NCBI GenBank assembly: GCA_002418835.1
Contig: DIEX01000020.1
Span: 62,001-126,000, forward strand
Length of the DNA stretch: 64,000 bases
Direction of reading: 5' to 3'
Origin: Spirochaetia bacterium UBA5763
Lineage (GTDB): Bacteria; Spirochaetota; UBA4802; UBA5550
In this document: positions 36,267 to 45,971 of the stretch, piece after piece
Numbering within the stretch: the first letter of the stretch is position 1
Layout: each line of letters begins with the position of its first letter
Position numbers and translations under genes: made by a program
Notes under the pieces: generated by a model
What the model was told of the DNA's origin: nothing
The model's input: the letters and a program-made list of their open reading frames with translations, nothing else
Database searches by the model: none

Positions 36267-38294
36267 TTACGAATTATCAAACTGCGGATGTTCAAGCACT
36301 CTTCTCTCTATCTCCGATTTTTCATCGTCACTGCAATCAGCGCCGTGCTTTGAACTGCTCCGTTCAAATCTTCCGAGCCACTCACGGTCAAGAAGTTCAA
36401 TCCATGGCGGGCATGCCTCCGGCATCGAGAATGCGGCAGTTGTTTCGGACTTCGGGCCTGTACCGGCCCCTCTCCCCACATAAAAGCCCGCTGCAAGAAG
36501 AGCGCCCCTCACTTGTGTTGATGAAGAATAAGTAAACAGCATGGTTTTTGTGCCGGAGCATTTTTCATGCAGTTCTCTGAACAAAGAGTATCTCCACAGA
36601 GGGGTGTCAGTATGAAGCGAAAACGGATCATAATATATGCAGTGAGGTGTATCAGCATAAGCTGCATGTTCCCTGAAATCACCTTCAAGCAGAATCCATT
36701 CAACAGGTAAGCGTGCGGATCTCCATTTTGCGTTGTTCAATATCGCAGCAGGTGCAGGATGTTTAACATGCGGAAAGAGTGACGGATTCTTCACAGCCAG
36801 CCTGAGGGAATCGAGATCATTTTCGAAACTAATAATCCTGAGATGCGGCAGCTCCCCTCCCTCCCCGAAAAGTTTTTCAAATTCCCTTACTGTTGCCATG
36901 GCATTTGTCCCCGCGCCCAGGCCGACGTCCCAGATTACGAAGCTCTCATCTCTGTGGCTTGAGAGTGTTTCAGCCATATTAAGCTGATCCACATAGAGGC
37001 GCTTTGCTTCAATGACCGGATCAGTGACAGAGTGCATCACCTCCCCTGAACTGACATGACGGATACTGTGAAATCCCCCCTCCTGCTTCATAATCTCATA
37101 ATTGCCAAGAGACATTATATTCTTATGCTTTTTTACACGTGTGGGTACCGGCGGATGGTTCTCATCACCCCGCACGAGAATGTCGCGCTGTTCAAGATAG
37201 TATGAGTAAAAATCACCGGCAATTATATGACTGCGCATGGAGCTCATTAAATTTCTGTAAAAAGTAAGATTATGGATGCCGACAAGGTTTCCCCCGTAGT
37301 ACTCACCTGTTTTAATAAGGTGATGGATATATCCGCGGCTGTATCTTCTGCATGCGGGGCATGAACAGTTTTCATCTATGGGCTTATCGGAAAATTTATA
37401 CACTCCGCGCCTCAATTCAATGATCCCCTGTGTGGTATAGGCTACTCCCTGCTGCCCGTGCGACGTGGGGAGGATACAATCGAACATATCCACTCCACGG
37501 TGAACAGCCTCAAGGAGATCTATTGGAGTCCCGACTCCCATAAGGTAGCGCGGGTAATCTGCCGGAAGAAGCGACGCAGTAAGCTCAGTTATGTCGTTAC
37601 GCTCATTTCCGGTTTCGCCCACTGCGAGCCCTCCGATAGCGTAACCGTCAAAGGGGAGAGATGTAATCTGCTCCGCGCTCCTTTTGCGGAGTTCAGGATA
37701 GCATGCACCCTGCACAATACCGAAGATAGACTGAGGGGAATCCCCCCGTGCAGCAAGGCTCCTCCCGGCCCAGCGTGCCGTAAGCTCCACAGACTCTTCA
37801 CATTTTCCGTACTCAGATGTTGAAGGTATACACTGATCCATGGCCATCATTATATCGCTTCCGATATATCTCTGGGTCTCTATACTTTTTTCCGGGCTGA
37901 GAAGTATGGTTACCCCGTCATGATAACTCCTGAAAGCAGCACCCTCCTCCGTAATCTTCACTGCGTTGGGAAGAGAAAATACCTGGAACCCGCCGGAATC
38001 TGTGAGCACAGATCTCTCCCAGTTCATAAACTTATGTATACCGCCGAATTTTCTGAAGACCTCTGTTCCGGGACGTATAAGCAGGTGATACGTATTAGCC
38101 AGGAGCACGGGGAAACCGAGTTCATGGACAGCAGCCATATCCTGTGTCCGGATTACCCCTCTTGTTGCAACAGGCATAAACACCGGGGTCTCAACTTCAT
38201 TATGAAGTGTAATTAACCTTGAGGCCCGCGCTTTAGTTCCGGGAGCCTCTGCCTCCACCCTGAAATTAAGCCTTTTATTACTGATTGTATTCAT
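36267..38294 (-). CDS. tgt: Fusion of queuine tRNA-ribosyltransferase and MnmC/MnmD-like methyltransferase
   Basis: 675 residues. The first 370 are a full Tgt: VLTDSGGFQVFSL with catalytic Asp, DMFDCILPTSHGQQG (a variant of the usual PTRxAR loop) and the zinc site CSCPACRRYSRGYIHHL. After a linker, residues about 410-640 match the tRNA U34 methyltransferase MnmC/MnmD: IWDVGLGAGTNAMATV for AdoMet, then IYYDPFS and a GRGAGTGPKSETTAAF tail. Both halves modify the wobble base 34, on G and U. Fused in frame with no stop; sequence gives no sign of error. Confidence 0.88.
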   Translation of the reverse strand: MNTISNKRLNFRVEAEAPGTKARASRLITLHNEVETPVFMPVATRGVIRTQDMAAVHELGFPVLLANTYHLLIRPGTEVFRKFGGIHKFMNWERSVLTDSGGFQVFSLPNAVKITEEGAAFRSYHDGVTILLSPEKSIETQRYIGSDIMMAMDQCIPSTSEYGKCEESVELTARWAGRSLAARGDSPQSIFGIVQGACYPELRKRSAEQITSLPFDGYAIGGLAVGETGNERNDITELTASLLPADYPRYLMGVGTPIDLLEAVHRGVDMFDCILPTSHGQQGVAYTTQGIIELRRGVYKFSDKPIDENCSCPACRRYSRGYIHHLIKTGEYYGGNLVGIHNLTFYRNLMSSMRSHIIAGDFYSYYLEQRDILVRGDENHPPVPTRVKKHKNIMSLGNYEIMKQEGGFHSIRHVSSGEVMHSVTDPVIEAKRLYVDQLNMAETLSSHRDESFVIWDVGLGAGTNAMATVREFEKLFGEGGELPHLRIISFENDLDSLRLAVKNPSLFPHVKHPAPAAILNNAKWRSARLPVEWILLEGDFREHAAYADTPHCIYYDPFSLHTDTPLWRYSLFRELHEKCSGTKTMLFTYSSSTQVRGALLAAGFYVGRGAGTGPKSETTAAFSMPEACPPWIELLDREWLGRFERSSSKHGADCSDDEKSEIERRVLEHPQFDNS

Positions 38295-38428
38295 AAGTAC
38301 ATTTCATATTCACCTTTTTTCCACGTCAAGCCGGTATTCACCCTGCACAGCGAAATCCCACGGGCGGGAATTAATTTTCGGAAAAAATGTTATATTTCAA
38401 CTATGTCCAAAAAATTATAGCAACAAAC

Positions 38429-38620
38429 AATTTTGTCATTCCGGTTTTGCATCATCAGTTCGTGCAAATACCGGAATCTCATAGAGCAATATTATGAGAT
38501 ACCGGCATTCTACCCCAAGGGTACTTCTTCGCTACGCTCAGGGCGCGCACGCTACAGCCGGTATGACAGAAAACTAAATTTATAGCTTGGCACTAAAAAC
38601 TATCTTTAGGAATAAACATT
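38429..38620. repeat. Double-hairpin dispersed repeat, copy 3
   Basis: The 341 bp gap between the Tgt fusion and the second chemoreceptor holds a family core at 38434-38568 (TGTCATTCCGGTTTTGCATC to GGTATGACA) and the outer end CTTTAGGAATAAACATT to 38620. The second hairpin arm is enlarged by a GC-rich insertion. The opposite outer end is missing. Confidence 0.75.
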
Positions 38621-38635
38621 AATAATTCATATACT

Positions 38636-40342
38636 TTACACCTTAAATCTCGCTACCTTTTCATTCAGCTCTTCAGCCATTCCGGATATATCTTCAGCGC
38701 TGGCGGCAATCTCCCCCGCCCCTGTTGTTACTGTTCCGGTGTACTGGTCGATATGGGTAATTGACAGAGTTATTGCGTCAAGGGCACTCTTCTGGTCGGA
38801 AGCTATATCCTTAATCTCCATAGCACGGACAAATATGTCTCCGGAGTTATCCCGCACCATCTCCGCAGTGCCCAGCTGTTCATTCGCAACAACACTGATT
38901 GCCATTATTTCGCTCTTCATCTTTTCAACGCCTGCAATTATCTGATTCAGAATGCCTGTCGTGGCTTCCAGGTTCTTCATCTCCAGTGATATCTCCTGGC
39001 TGTTCCCTTTTATAAGTGAATCAATATTTTTTGTTGAGTCAGCAGTCTGTTCTGCAAGTTTTGATATTTCCTCTGCAACAACAGCAAAACCCTTACCCGC
39101 CTCACCTGCACGGGCTGCCTCAATTGCCGCGTTCAATGAAAGAAGGTTTATCCTGTCGGAGATATCATTTATTATTGCTATAATCCCTATCATGTCATTG
39201 GAGCTTTTCATCACCCTGTTCATAGACTGGTTCATTGTGGAGATCGACTCCCCTCCGTCATTGGCATGCTGTTCTACTGTTTTTGAAAGGGAGAGTGTTT
39301 TCTCTGCCTGTGTATTCACGGTCTGAATCCCTTTGTAAAGATTTTCAATAAGCTTCCGGAGAGATTCAAAGAGCTGCATCTGTTCACTTGTGAGCATTGT
39401 AACACGCTGAATCAGGTCAGTAATTGTACTGGCGGTGTATGCAGCTTCATTTGTTATATCAGTCTTTGTCTGAGCAAGGTTCATACTTATTGCGGTAAAC
39501 TGCTCCGACGCTGCTGCAAGCCTGTGCGATATATCTCCAATATCAGTAATTATTTTCTGGGAGGCGTTAACAAATTTATTGAAACTCATGGCAAGGGTAC
39601 CAACTTCATCTGAACCTGAAACAGAAGTTCTCTTTGTAAGGTCAGCACTGTCAGTTATATCAGTTACATCACTGATAATCTGCGTGATAGGAGTTATAAT
39701 TACTCCCCGCAGACGGTAGACAACACCGAATATAATAACTACAAGAATTCCGAGTATAGCTGCCAGCACAATCCATGCTTTTCTTATTGTCGCTTTAACA
39801 ACATCTATACTATAATCGACACCTATAGCAAAAACGACTTTGCCTGAACTGTCCTTTACAGGAAAAAATACAGAACGGAATGAACCCCACTGATCCGAGT
39901 ACTCCTCCATTCCGGGTTCCCCGGTGTTCCAGGCCTTCTCAAGTGAAGGGGGAAAATCATCGTAAGGAGTCAGAAATGTATCTTCATAATCCTCATCCAC
40001 GGAGTCAACATTACCTGTATCATGAATGAATATATATTTCCCGTCAGTTTTAATCATTGAATATATATATTTAAAGCCGAAAGCCCTCTCCAGATTCTTA
40101 AGATAGAGAAGTGTCTGAGTAAAAAGCTCCTGTTGCTGGAATCCAGGATCATTTGCTTTGATTATTAAAGCAGGGTCTATACCTTTAGCAGAGAGGGCCG
40201 CTCCGATCAGCAGTTTATCGTTGATTCCCTTTTCAAGTTCAATACGGTACCTCTGAAAAAAGAAGCCTACGGATATTAAAGACGTCACAAGGAGAGATAT
40301 GCCGAAATAGAAATAAAGTCTGCTTTTTATTGTTATTATCAT
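38636..40342 (-). CDS. Methyl-accepting chemotaxis protein
   Basis: 568 residues. A single N-terminal membrane helix (about 9-30), a periplasmic sensor (about 31-185; [20 protein letters not shown] and [14 protein letters not shown], a Cache-like fold), a second helix (about 188-215), HAMP (about 215-270) and the signalling domain with [20 protein letters not shown] and [22 protein letters not shown] precedes the ATG. It stands alone. Its ligand and partner Che proteins are not in the window. Confidence 0.92.
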   Translation of the reverse strand: MIITIKSRLYFYFGISLLVTSLISVGFFFQRYRIELEKGINDKLLIGAALSAKGIDPALIIKANDPGFQQQELFTQTLLYLKNLERAFGFKYIYSMIKTDGKYIFIHDTGNVDSVDEDYEDTFLTPYDDFPPSLEKAWNTGEPGMEEYSDQWGSFRSVFFPVKDSSGKVVFAIGVDYSIDVVKATIRKAWIVLAAILGILVVIIFGVVYRLRGVIITPITQIISDVTDITDSADLTKRTSVSGSDEVGTLAMSFNKFVNASQKIITDIGDISHRLAAASEQFTAISMNLAQTKTDITNEAAYTASTITDLIQRVTMLTSEQMQLFESLRKLIENLYKGIQTVNTQAEKTLSLSKTVEQHANDGGESISTMNQSMNRVMKSSNDMIGIIAIINDISDRINLLSLNAAIEAARAGEAGKGFAVVAEEISKLAEQTADSTKNIDSLIKGNSQEISLEMKNLEATTGILNQIIAGVEKMKSEIMAISVVANEQLGTAEMVRDNSGDIFVRAMEIKDIASDQKSALDAITLSITHIDQYTGTVTTGAGEIAASAEDISGMAEELNEKVARFKV

Positions 40343-40562
40343 ATTGACCTGCTATCTGCTTTATAAAAATTAATCAACGGATTCCATGGTTTAAAAATAT
40401 ATATAATTCTTATAATAATCAAGTCAGGTTGACTAACTGAGATAAATCCTGCGGTTTCATTAAACCGGCAGGATACAGGATTTAAAGCAGCAGGAGTAAA
40501 TTACAGTTGCAGCAGAGAAAGGGTTTTCAATTACAGCATAATACTGATATTTTTATAAGCAG

Positions 40563-40588
40563 GCGCAGACGCCGGGACGACGTCTGCG
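40563..40588 (-). terminator. GC-rich hairpin after the lysine-rich mini-gene
   Basis: Arms CGCAGACG and CGTCTGCG around a 9-base loop, 18 bp after the stop of the 35-residue gene. There is only a weak T-rich stretch after it on the minus strand. Confidence 0.5.
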
Positions 40589-40606
40589 GAAAGGAATGAT
40601 GTTTTA

Positions 40607-40714
40607 TCAGGCTTTTTTGGCCGCTTTCTCCTTTTTCTCTTTTCTCTTTTCTTTAATTGTTTTTTCCGGCTTCTTCTTCTCTTCAGATTTAGCCTTATCT
40701 TTACCTTTTGCCAT
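40607..40714 (-). CDS. Lysine-rich 35-residue protein
   Basis: Small gene with GAGG 7 bases before ATG. It encodes 35 residues, about half lysine, with Glu/Lys runs (MAKGKDKAKSEEKKK start; KAAKKA end). The composition recalls histone-H1-like or ribosome-associated lysine-rich peptides. A GC-rich hairpin follows the stop. No homologue is recognised; its role is unknown. It is on the minus strand, in an otherwise gene-free gap between the chemoreceptor and the YkgJ-like gene. Confidence 0.55.
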   Translation of the reverse strand: MAKGKDKAKSEEKKKPEKTIKEKRKEKKEKAAKKA

Positions 40715-40855
40715 ATAAAACCTCTCATTCTAAAAAATTTATAGTATAATAATAAACAATGTAGTTATTCTGTCAATCAGTGATTTGCAAATATCTTAAA
40801 TCCTTGACAGTATATATAATATCTTCAGAAAGTACTGGAAAAAAAGGGGGAATCT

Positions 40856-41275
40856 ATGCCGGAATGCAGTTGTGAAAAATGTGTCAGCGCCTGTAAAAAC
40901 GATCCCGGGAGGCTCATACCGGAGGATCTCCCTAAATTAGCTGAATTCCTGGACCTCTCAGTTGAAGAACTTATTATCAGCTCCCTGGTCATGATTCCCC
41001 TGTCAAAGAAACCTGAAGTTTACGCCTTTGCACCTGCCAAAATGAAGGGTAAACGTCTTCTGGCAAAACCAGGTACAGTTGTCCCTGACTATTACACAAA
41101 AGAACGCGGAACGTGCATTTTTCTTGATGAAAAAGGATTATGCACAATTCAGGATGTTAAACCCTTTGAATGCGGCGCGTACATGGGATGCAAACATACA
41201 TTCATGGGTAAACCGTATAAAGAGAGACAGGTGGAGGAATATTTCCTGATGAAATGGAAAAAATACAGAAAATAA
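40856..41275 (+). CDS. YkgJ-family cysteine cluster protein
   Basis: 139 residues. Cys arrangement CSCEKCVSACKNDPG at the N-terminus and GTCIFLDEKGLCTIQDVKPFECG and MGCKH toward the C-terminus match the YkgJ/CxxCxxCC family, which binds zinc or an iron-sulfur cluster. Biochemical role is unknown. AAGGGGGGAA precedes the ATG. It is followed 40 bp later by the AraC regulator on the same strand, but the junction shows no clear coupling. Confidence 0.85.
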   Translation: MPECSCEKCVSACKNDPGRLIPEDLPKLAEFLDLSVEELIISSLVMIPLSKKPEVYAFAPAKMKGKRLLAKPGTVVPDYYTKERGTCIFLDEKGLCTIQDVKPFECGAYMGCKHTFMGKPYKERQVEEYFLMKWKKYRK

Positions 41276-41315
41276 TTCCGCTTGACTAAGAGTTAAATCC
41301 CTATATAAATCCGCT

Positions 41316-42410
41316 ATGCTTTTAGAGATAGAGACATTCATCACCCTTTTAGGGGGAGCAATGGGGCTCCTTGCAGCCATAGGGCAGCTTCTTATCCCGG
41401 ATAAAAGGAGCGAGAATTATAACCTCGCTGCACTATCCTTTGCCCTGGGCCTTCTCCTTTTCCAGAATGTGGCTGTGTTCACCGGTTACTGCATAAACCA
41501 TCAGTGGACACTGATTTATCACATGACACTCATCTGGATACAGGCGCCGCTTCTCTATCTTGCATATTTTTATCTCACAAACACCGAGGATAAATATCCG
41601 GAAAGAATATACAGGTTTTTTATACCCAGCATTATAGCTTTCCTGCTGGATACTGTTTCTATTATCGCTTACCTGACGGGGCACCTGCCGAACCTGCTCT
41701 GGATTTTCCATGATGATACACCGTCATGGCTTGTACTGAAAAAGTATCTCCTCATGGCCGGTACTCTTCAGATTATAATCTATCTTATTGTATTCCTGCT
41801 GAAGATGCTTCCGGCATGGAAGTTCAGTGAGAGGAACAGCATACTCTCTGTCACCATATCTTATTCATTTTCTTCACTCATTGCCACTACAATACTTATT
41901 CTGGGATATACCACTGTAAATGTCCAGTATCTCAAAACAGCGGCACTCATTGCGGCAGTGGGACTAATTATAATTTATCCCCTGGGGCAGAGATACCACA
42001 GGTTTTTCCAGATACTCCGTACAGAGGTGAAAAAGGAGAAGTATAAAAAATCCCTTCTTGAAGGGAGGGACGTAACCCCTGTAATGAATCAGCTCATACT
42101 GCTGATGGATGAACAGAAGCTGTACAGAGATGAAAATCTGACGCTGAAAAATCTCGCAGACTGCGTTACTATGACTCCGCATCAGCTTTCTCAGCTCCTT
42201 AACGACAGATTAAATACAAACTTCAGCAGCTTTGTAAACAGGTACCGTGTAACCGAAGCTGAGCAGATACTCATAGAGAAACCTGACAGACCGGTACTGG
42301 CAATAGCCTTTGATGTAGGATTCAACAACAAGACAAGTTTCTACGATGCCTTTTCCAGATTCAACGGCATCAGCCCCCACAAGTTCCGCAAGGATAAACT
42401 CAAAAATTAA
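41316..42410 (+). CDS. AraC-family regulator with membrane sensor domain
   Basis: 364 residues. Seven membrane helices (about 5-235) lead to a C-terminal AraC double helix-turn-helix (about 265-360; LTLKNLADCVTMTPHQLSQ and ILAIAFDVGFNNKTSF-like, then FNGISPHKFRK). The design is a one-component sensor sitting in the membrane. It lies 400 bp upstream of the oleate hydratase gene in the same direction, so that gene is a candidate target. There is no strong ribosome site; the start is chosen as the first ATG. Confidence 0.87.
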   Translation: MLLEIETFITLLGGAMGLLAAIGQLLIPDKRSENYNLAALSFALGLLLFQNVAVFTGYCINHQWTLIYHMTLIWIQAPLLYLAYFYLTNTEDKYPERIYRFFIPSIIAFLLDTVSIIAYLTGHLPNLLWIFHDDTPSWLVLKKYLLMAGTLQIIIYLIVFLLKMLPAWKFSERNSILSVTISYSFSSLIATTILILGYTTVNVQYLKTAALIAAVGLIIIYPLGQRYHRFFQILRTEVKKEKYKKSLLEGRDVTPVMNQLILLMDEQKLYRDENLTLKNLADCVTMTPHQLSQLLNDRLNTNFSSFVNRYRVTEAEQILIEKPDRPVLAIAFDVGFNNKTSFYDAFSRFNGISPHKFRKDKLKN

Positions 42411-42490
42411 ATTTCCGGATTTATAATCCCGTCCTTTCTGCGTCAATGAACATCAGTTAAACAGAGTACTGACACATCCCGTTGCTTTTC

Positions 42491-42520
42491 CGGATTCATA
42501 ATCCGTACCCCTTTTTTTTT
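42491..42520 (+). terminator. Rho-independent terminator after the AraC gene
   Basis: CGGATT-CAT-AATCCG hairpin (42491-42505) followed by TACCCC and nine T. A similar hairpin without the T-run (CCGGATTTATAATCCC) lies just after the stop at about 42416. The rest of the 401 bp gap to the hydratase gene shows no gene. Confidence 0.75.
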
Positions 42521-42811
42521 CCGTAAAGATATATCCTGTCGATCCTCTCTTCATTTTAAGCTAACCTCCGGCTATCAAGAAAATGGAGGTATAAGAGGAA
42601 GTTCACAACACAAATATGAGACTTATTATTACGGTAAAGCTTTGCAGATAGTTATTCATTGGGAACGAATTCAGCAGATTTTATTAATCAATTGTACACA
42701 GATTCCGCTCCAGCCAACCGGAATTTAAAAAAGATTTCATTCCCTGAATAACTATCAAAAGCGAAACCGGTTGTTCTTTTAAGTATTCAACAGAAAAATA
42801 AAGGAGAAATA

Positions 42812-44497
42812 ATGAGGATGAAAACATTGCATGAAAAGTTATTATCAATGTTTCTTGTAATAGCAGTTGCGGCTTTAACTTCATGCGGCGACAAAAAAAA
42901 CGCGAAAAACAGTATCCCCCGTGAAAATGCTCAGGCATATATTGTAGGGGGCGGTGTAGCAGGCCTTGCAGCAGCAGCATTCCTTATAAGGGACGGTAAA
43001 GTCCCCGGAAAGAATATTCATATTATAGAAGAACTTAAAGTTAATGGCGGAGCCTGTGACGGTACAGGTGACCCTGATAAGCACTACGTTATACGGGGAG
43101 GAAGGATGATGAATCTCCCCACTTATGAAACAACATGGGAAATGCTTAAGGATATCCCCTCAATTTATACTCCGGGGAAATCGGTTTACCAGGAGATCAA
43201 GGAGTTCAATGACATGATCAAAACTGATGCAAGGGCAAGGGTCATTGATAAGGACAAAAACAAACTGGATGCCACAAAAATGGACTTCAACTGGCGCGAC
43301 AGATGGGATATGATCAGGCTCGGTGTAATGTCAGAAGAGGCATGCGGAGATAAGAAGATCAATGAATTCTTCTCACCTCATTTTTTCAATACAACATTCT
43401 GGTACATGTGGTCAACAACTTTCGCGTTCCAGCCATGGCACAGCCTTCTTGAATTTAAAAGATACAACGACAGGTTTATCCATGAGTTCCCCAGAATCAA
43501 TACACTTGAAGGTGTTGCACGGACTCCATACAACCAGTATGACTCACTTGTACTCCCGATGCAGAAATGGCTCGAAGCACATGGAGTAAACTTTGTAATG
43601 GGCACAAAAGTTACCAACATGAGCTTTAAAAAAGATACAAAAGAGACCACAGTTGAAAAAATACATTATACACAGGAGGGGAAAGGTGGCGAATTCAAAC
43701 TCAGGGAAGGTGACATTGTTATAGCAACAATAGGCTCCATGACTTCGGATTCTTCACTGGGTTCAATGAATACTCCTGCTAAACTTATAACAGGCCATAA
43801 GGACGGTGGATGGTCTCTATGGAAAACCCTTGCAAAGGATCGCCCTGAATTCGGCAATCCTTCAAAATTCTGCGATCACATTGATGAATCAAAATGGTTC
43901 TCCTATACTGTAACTCTCAGGGACCCGCTTCTCATCAATAAAATAGCTGAGTGGTCCGGAAACGAACCGGGAACCGGAGCACTGGTTACTTTCAAAGATT
44001 CAAACTGGTACCATTCAATTGTTGTTGCGTACCAGCCGCATTTCAGAAATCAACCTGACAACATCAAGGTCTTCTGGGGATACGGACTCTTCCCGGATAA
44101 AACCGGAAACTATGTGAAAAAGAGGATGTCTGACTGCACAGGTGAGGAGATACTCACTGAGCTTGTTTATACATTAAAAATGGAAAAACATCTTCCGGAG
44201 ATACTCAAGTCAGCAACAGTTATCCCATGCATGATGCCATATATCACAGCGCAGTTTGAAATGAGAAAGCCGGGAGACAGACCCCTTGTTGTGCCTGAAG
44301 GTTCAACCAACCTCGCTTTTATCGGCCAGTTTGCCGAAATTCCGGAGGATGTAGTTTTCACAGTTGAATACTCTTTCAGAACAGCGGCAACAGCAGTATA
44401 TCAGCTTCTCGGCATAGATAAAGAACCACCTGCGATTTACAAAGGCGGGCACGAGATAGGCGTTCTCTGGGACGCAGCCTGGACACTATTCAGATAA
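42812..44497 (+). CDS. ohyA: Oleate hydratase with lipoprotein signal peptide
   Basis: 561 residues of the MCRA/oleate hydratase family, which adds water to the cis-9 double bond of unsaturated fatty acids using FAD. Visible: dinucleotide motif YIVGGGVAGLAAAAFLIRDG, RGGRMMNLPTYETTWEML, and NLAFIGQFAEIPEDVVFTVE. Unusually, it begins with a type II signal: hydrophobic LLSMFLVIAVAAL then LTSC-GDKK, a lipobox. AAGGAG sits before this ATG and there is no later in-frame start before the FAD motif, so the lipid-anchored form is real in the sequence. A membrane AraC regulator precedes it. Confidence 0.92.
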   Translation: MRMKTLHEKLLSMFLVIAVAALTSCGDKKNAKNSIPRENAQAYIVGGGVAGLAAAAFLIRDGKVPGKNIHIIEELKVNGGACDGTGDPDKHYVIRGGRMMNLPTYETTWEMLKDIPSIYTPGKSVYQEIKEFNDMIKTDARARVIDKDKNKLDATKMDFNWRDRWDMIRLGVMSEEACGDKKINEFFSPHFFNTTFWYMWSTTFAFQPWHSLLEFKRYNDRFIHEFPRINTLEGVARTPYNQYDSLVLPMQKWLEAHGVNFVMGTKVTNMSFKKDTKETTVEKIHYTQEGKGGEFKLREGDIVIATIGSMTSDSSLGSMNTPAKLITGHKDGGWSLWKTLAKDRPEFGNPSKFCDHIDESKWFSYTVTLRDPLLINKIAEWSGNEPGTGALVTFKDSNWYHSIVVAYQPHFRNQPDNIKVFWGYGLFPDKTGNYVKKRMSDCTGEEILTELVYTLKMEKHLPEILKSATVIPCMMPYITAQFEMRKPGDRPLVVPEGSTNLAFIGQFAEIPEDVVFTVEYSFRTAATAVYQLLGIDKEPPAIYKGGHEIGVLWDAAWTLFR

Positions 44498-44507
44498 AAA
44501 ATGAATT

Positions 44508-44539
44508 ATGATGAAAGCAGCACATGCTGCTTTCATCAT
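44508..44539 (+). terminator. Long perfect hairpin after the hydratase gene
   Basis: Perfect 14 bp arms ATGATGAAAGCAGC and GCTGCTTTCATCAT with a 4-base loop, 11 bp after the stop. It lacks a T-run (ATAATAG follows), so it may end or stabilise the transcript before the MATE gene. Confidence 0.65.
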
Positions 44540-44552
44540 ATAATAGAACACC

Positions 44553-45971
44553 ATGAACAGGGTACACCGCATAGGACATGAGCCCACACCAAAACTCCTT
44601 GCGGAGTTTTCTCTTCCGGCTGTTATTGCCATACTCGTTCAGTCCTCCTACAGTATCATTGACCGCATTTTTATCGGCAACGGCGCGGGTACAGAGGCCA
44701 TCAGCGGTATAACGGTATGCTTCCCTGTAATCGCGATCTTCATGGCATTCAGCATGCTTATCGGCATAGGGGGAGCAACTCTATATTCAATCAAAGCAGG
44801 TGAAGGGGGGAAAGATGAATGTATTAAAATTCTGCATAACACATTCATCCTTCTTGCTTTAATCTCCGCTGTTTTAAGCATAACAACTGCTGTTTTCCTG
44901 AGGGAGATATTGGCTTTATCAGGGGGATCGGGAGCAGCACTACTTCATGGTGAAAAATATCTCGGCATTCTGCTCATAGGGCTCCCCTTTCAGACAACGG
45001 GCTTCGGGATGAATAATTTTATCCGCTCCGAAGGGAGGCCGGGGATTGCCATGTCCACAATGATTACCGGTGCTGTAATCAACACAATTCTCACGCCTCT
45101 ATTTATCTTCCGCCTCGGAATGGGGATTGAAGGTGCTGCCATCAGTACTGTTATCGCACAGTCAGTCTCATTCCTGCGGGTCATGCGCTATTTCATATCA
45201 GGGGGGAGTATAACCGGCTTGCGGCTCTGCAAACTTAAGATGTCTGCTGGGCTCACGCTGTGTACTGTATATACCGGTTCCGGTCCATTCATAATGCAGA
45301 TCGGTGCATGTATTACAGCATCATTCTATAACCATCAGCTTATGGCTTACGGCGATGAACTCTCAGTTTCCATATATGGAATCATCCACTGCATCACTGT
45401 TTTTATACTGATACCTGCCATCGGCATAAGCCGGGGAGCACAGCCCCTCATGGGGTATAATTCCGGCAAAGGTGATACAGCCAGAACAGAAAAAATATTA
45501 AAAGAATCAATCACCACATCAGTATTAATCATAACAGCGGGATTTATACCGGTAATGGCTATGCCGGGGAGTATAATAAGCATATTCAATTCTGCGGACA
45601 ACCTCCTTGTTATTGAAGGGAGCGAAGCCATGAGGATATCCCTTGCTCTCCTCCCCCTTTCAGTTCTGCATATATGCGCATCGGGATACTTCCTTGCCAT
45701 TGGTGAAGCGAAAAAATCCGCTTTGCTTACATTTGCGCGGCAGATTCTTTTTCTTGTACCTGCGGTAATATTACTCCCGTCAGTTTATGGGATTAAAGGG
45801 ATATGGCTGGCAGCCCCTGTTTCAGATTTCTGCTCATTTATATTTTCTTTATATCTTTTATTTAAAAAACCCTTTGAACAAAAAATAATAAACAGGAACA
45901 CTTTTTTTTGCTTTCAATTATTCCGGCAGTCTATTATAAATATAAAAAATTTATTACGAGGTATGCAATGA
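44553..45971 (+). CDS. MATE-family efflux transporter
   Basis: 472 residues with about twelve membrane helices. The start is HEPTPKLLAEFSLPAVIAILV, then SIIDRIFIGNGAGTEAISG, the usual MATE opening of the MepA type. The repeat in the second half includes GISRGAQPLMGYNSGKG. MATE pumps export drugs or metabolites with Na+ or H+. The last 35 codons are AT-rich and poorly conserved. The stop overlaps the lipoprotein start as ATGA, so the two are coupled. Confidence 0.9.
   Translation: MNRVHRIGHEPTPKLLAEFSLPAVIAILVQSSYSIIDRIFIGNGAGTEAISGITVCFPVIAIFMAFSMLIGIGGATLYSIKAGEGGKDECIKILHNTFILLALISAVLSITTAVFLREILALSGGSGAALLHGEKYLGILLIGLPFQTTGFGMNNFIRSEGRPGIAMSTMITGAVINTILTPLFIFRLGMGIEGAAISTVIAQSVSFLRVMRYFISGGSITGLRLCKLKMSAGLTLCTVYTGSGPFIMQIGACITASFYNHQLMAYGDELSVSIYGIIHCITVFILIPAIGISRGAQPLMGYNSGKGDTARTEKILKESITTSVLIITAGFIPVMAMPGSIISIFNSADNLLVIEGSEAMRISLALLPLSVLHICASGYFLAIGEAKKSALLTFARQILFLVPAVILLPSVYGIKGIWLAAPVSDFCSFIFSLYLLFKKPFEQKIINRNTFFCFQLFRQSIINIKNLLRGMQ

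Noticed and set aside
40531..40728. 65-residue Arg/Lys-rich frame
   Set aside because: It is the other-frame shadow of the 35-residue lysine-rich gene, which has the better ribosome site and a following hairpin.
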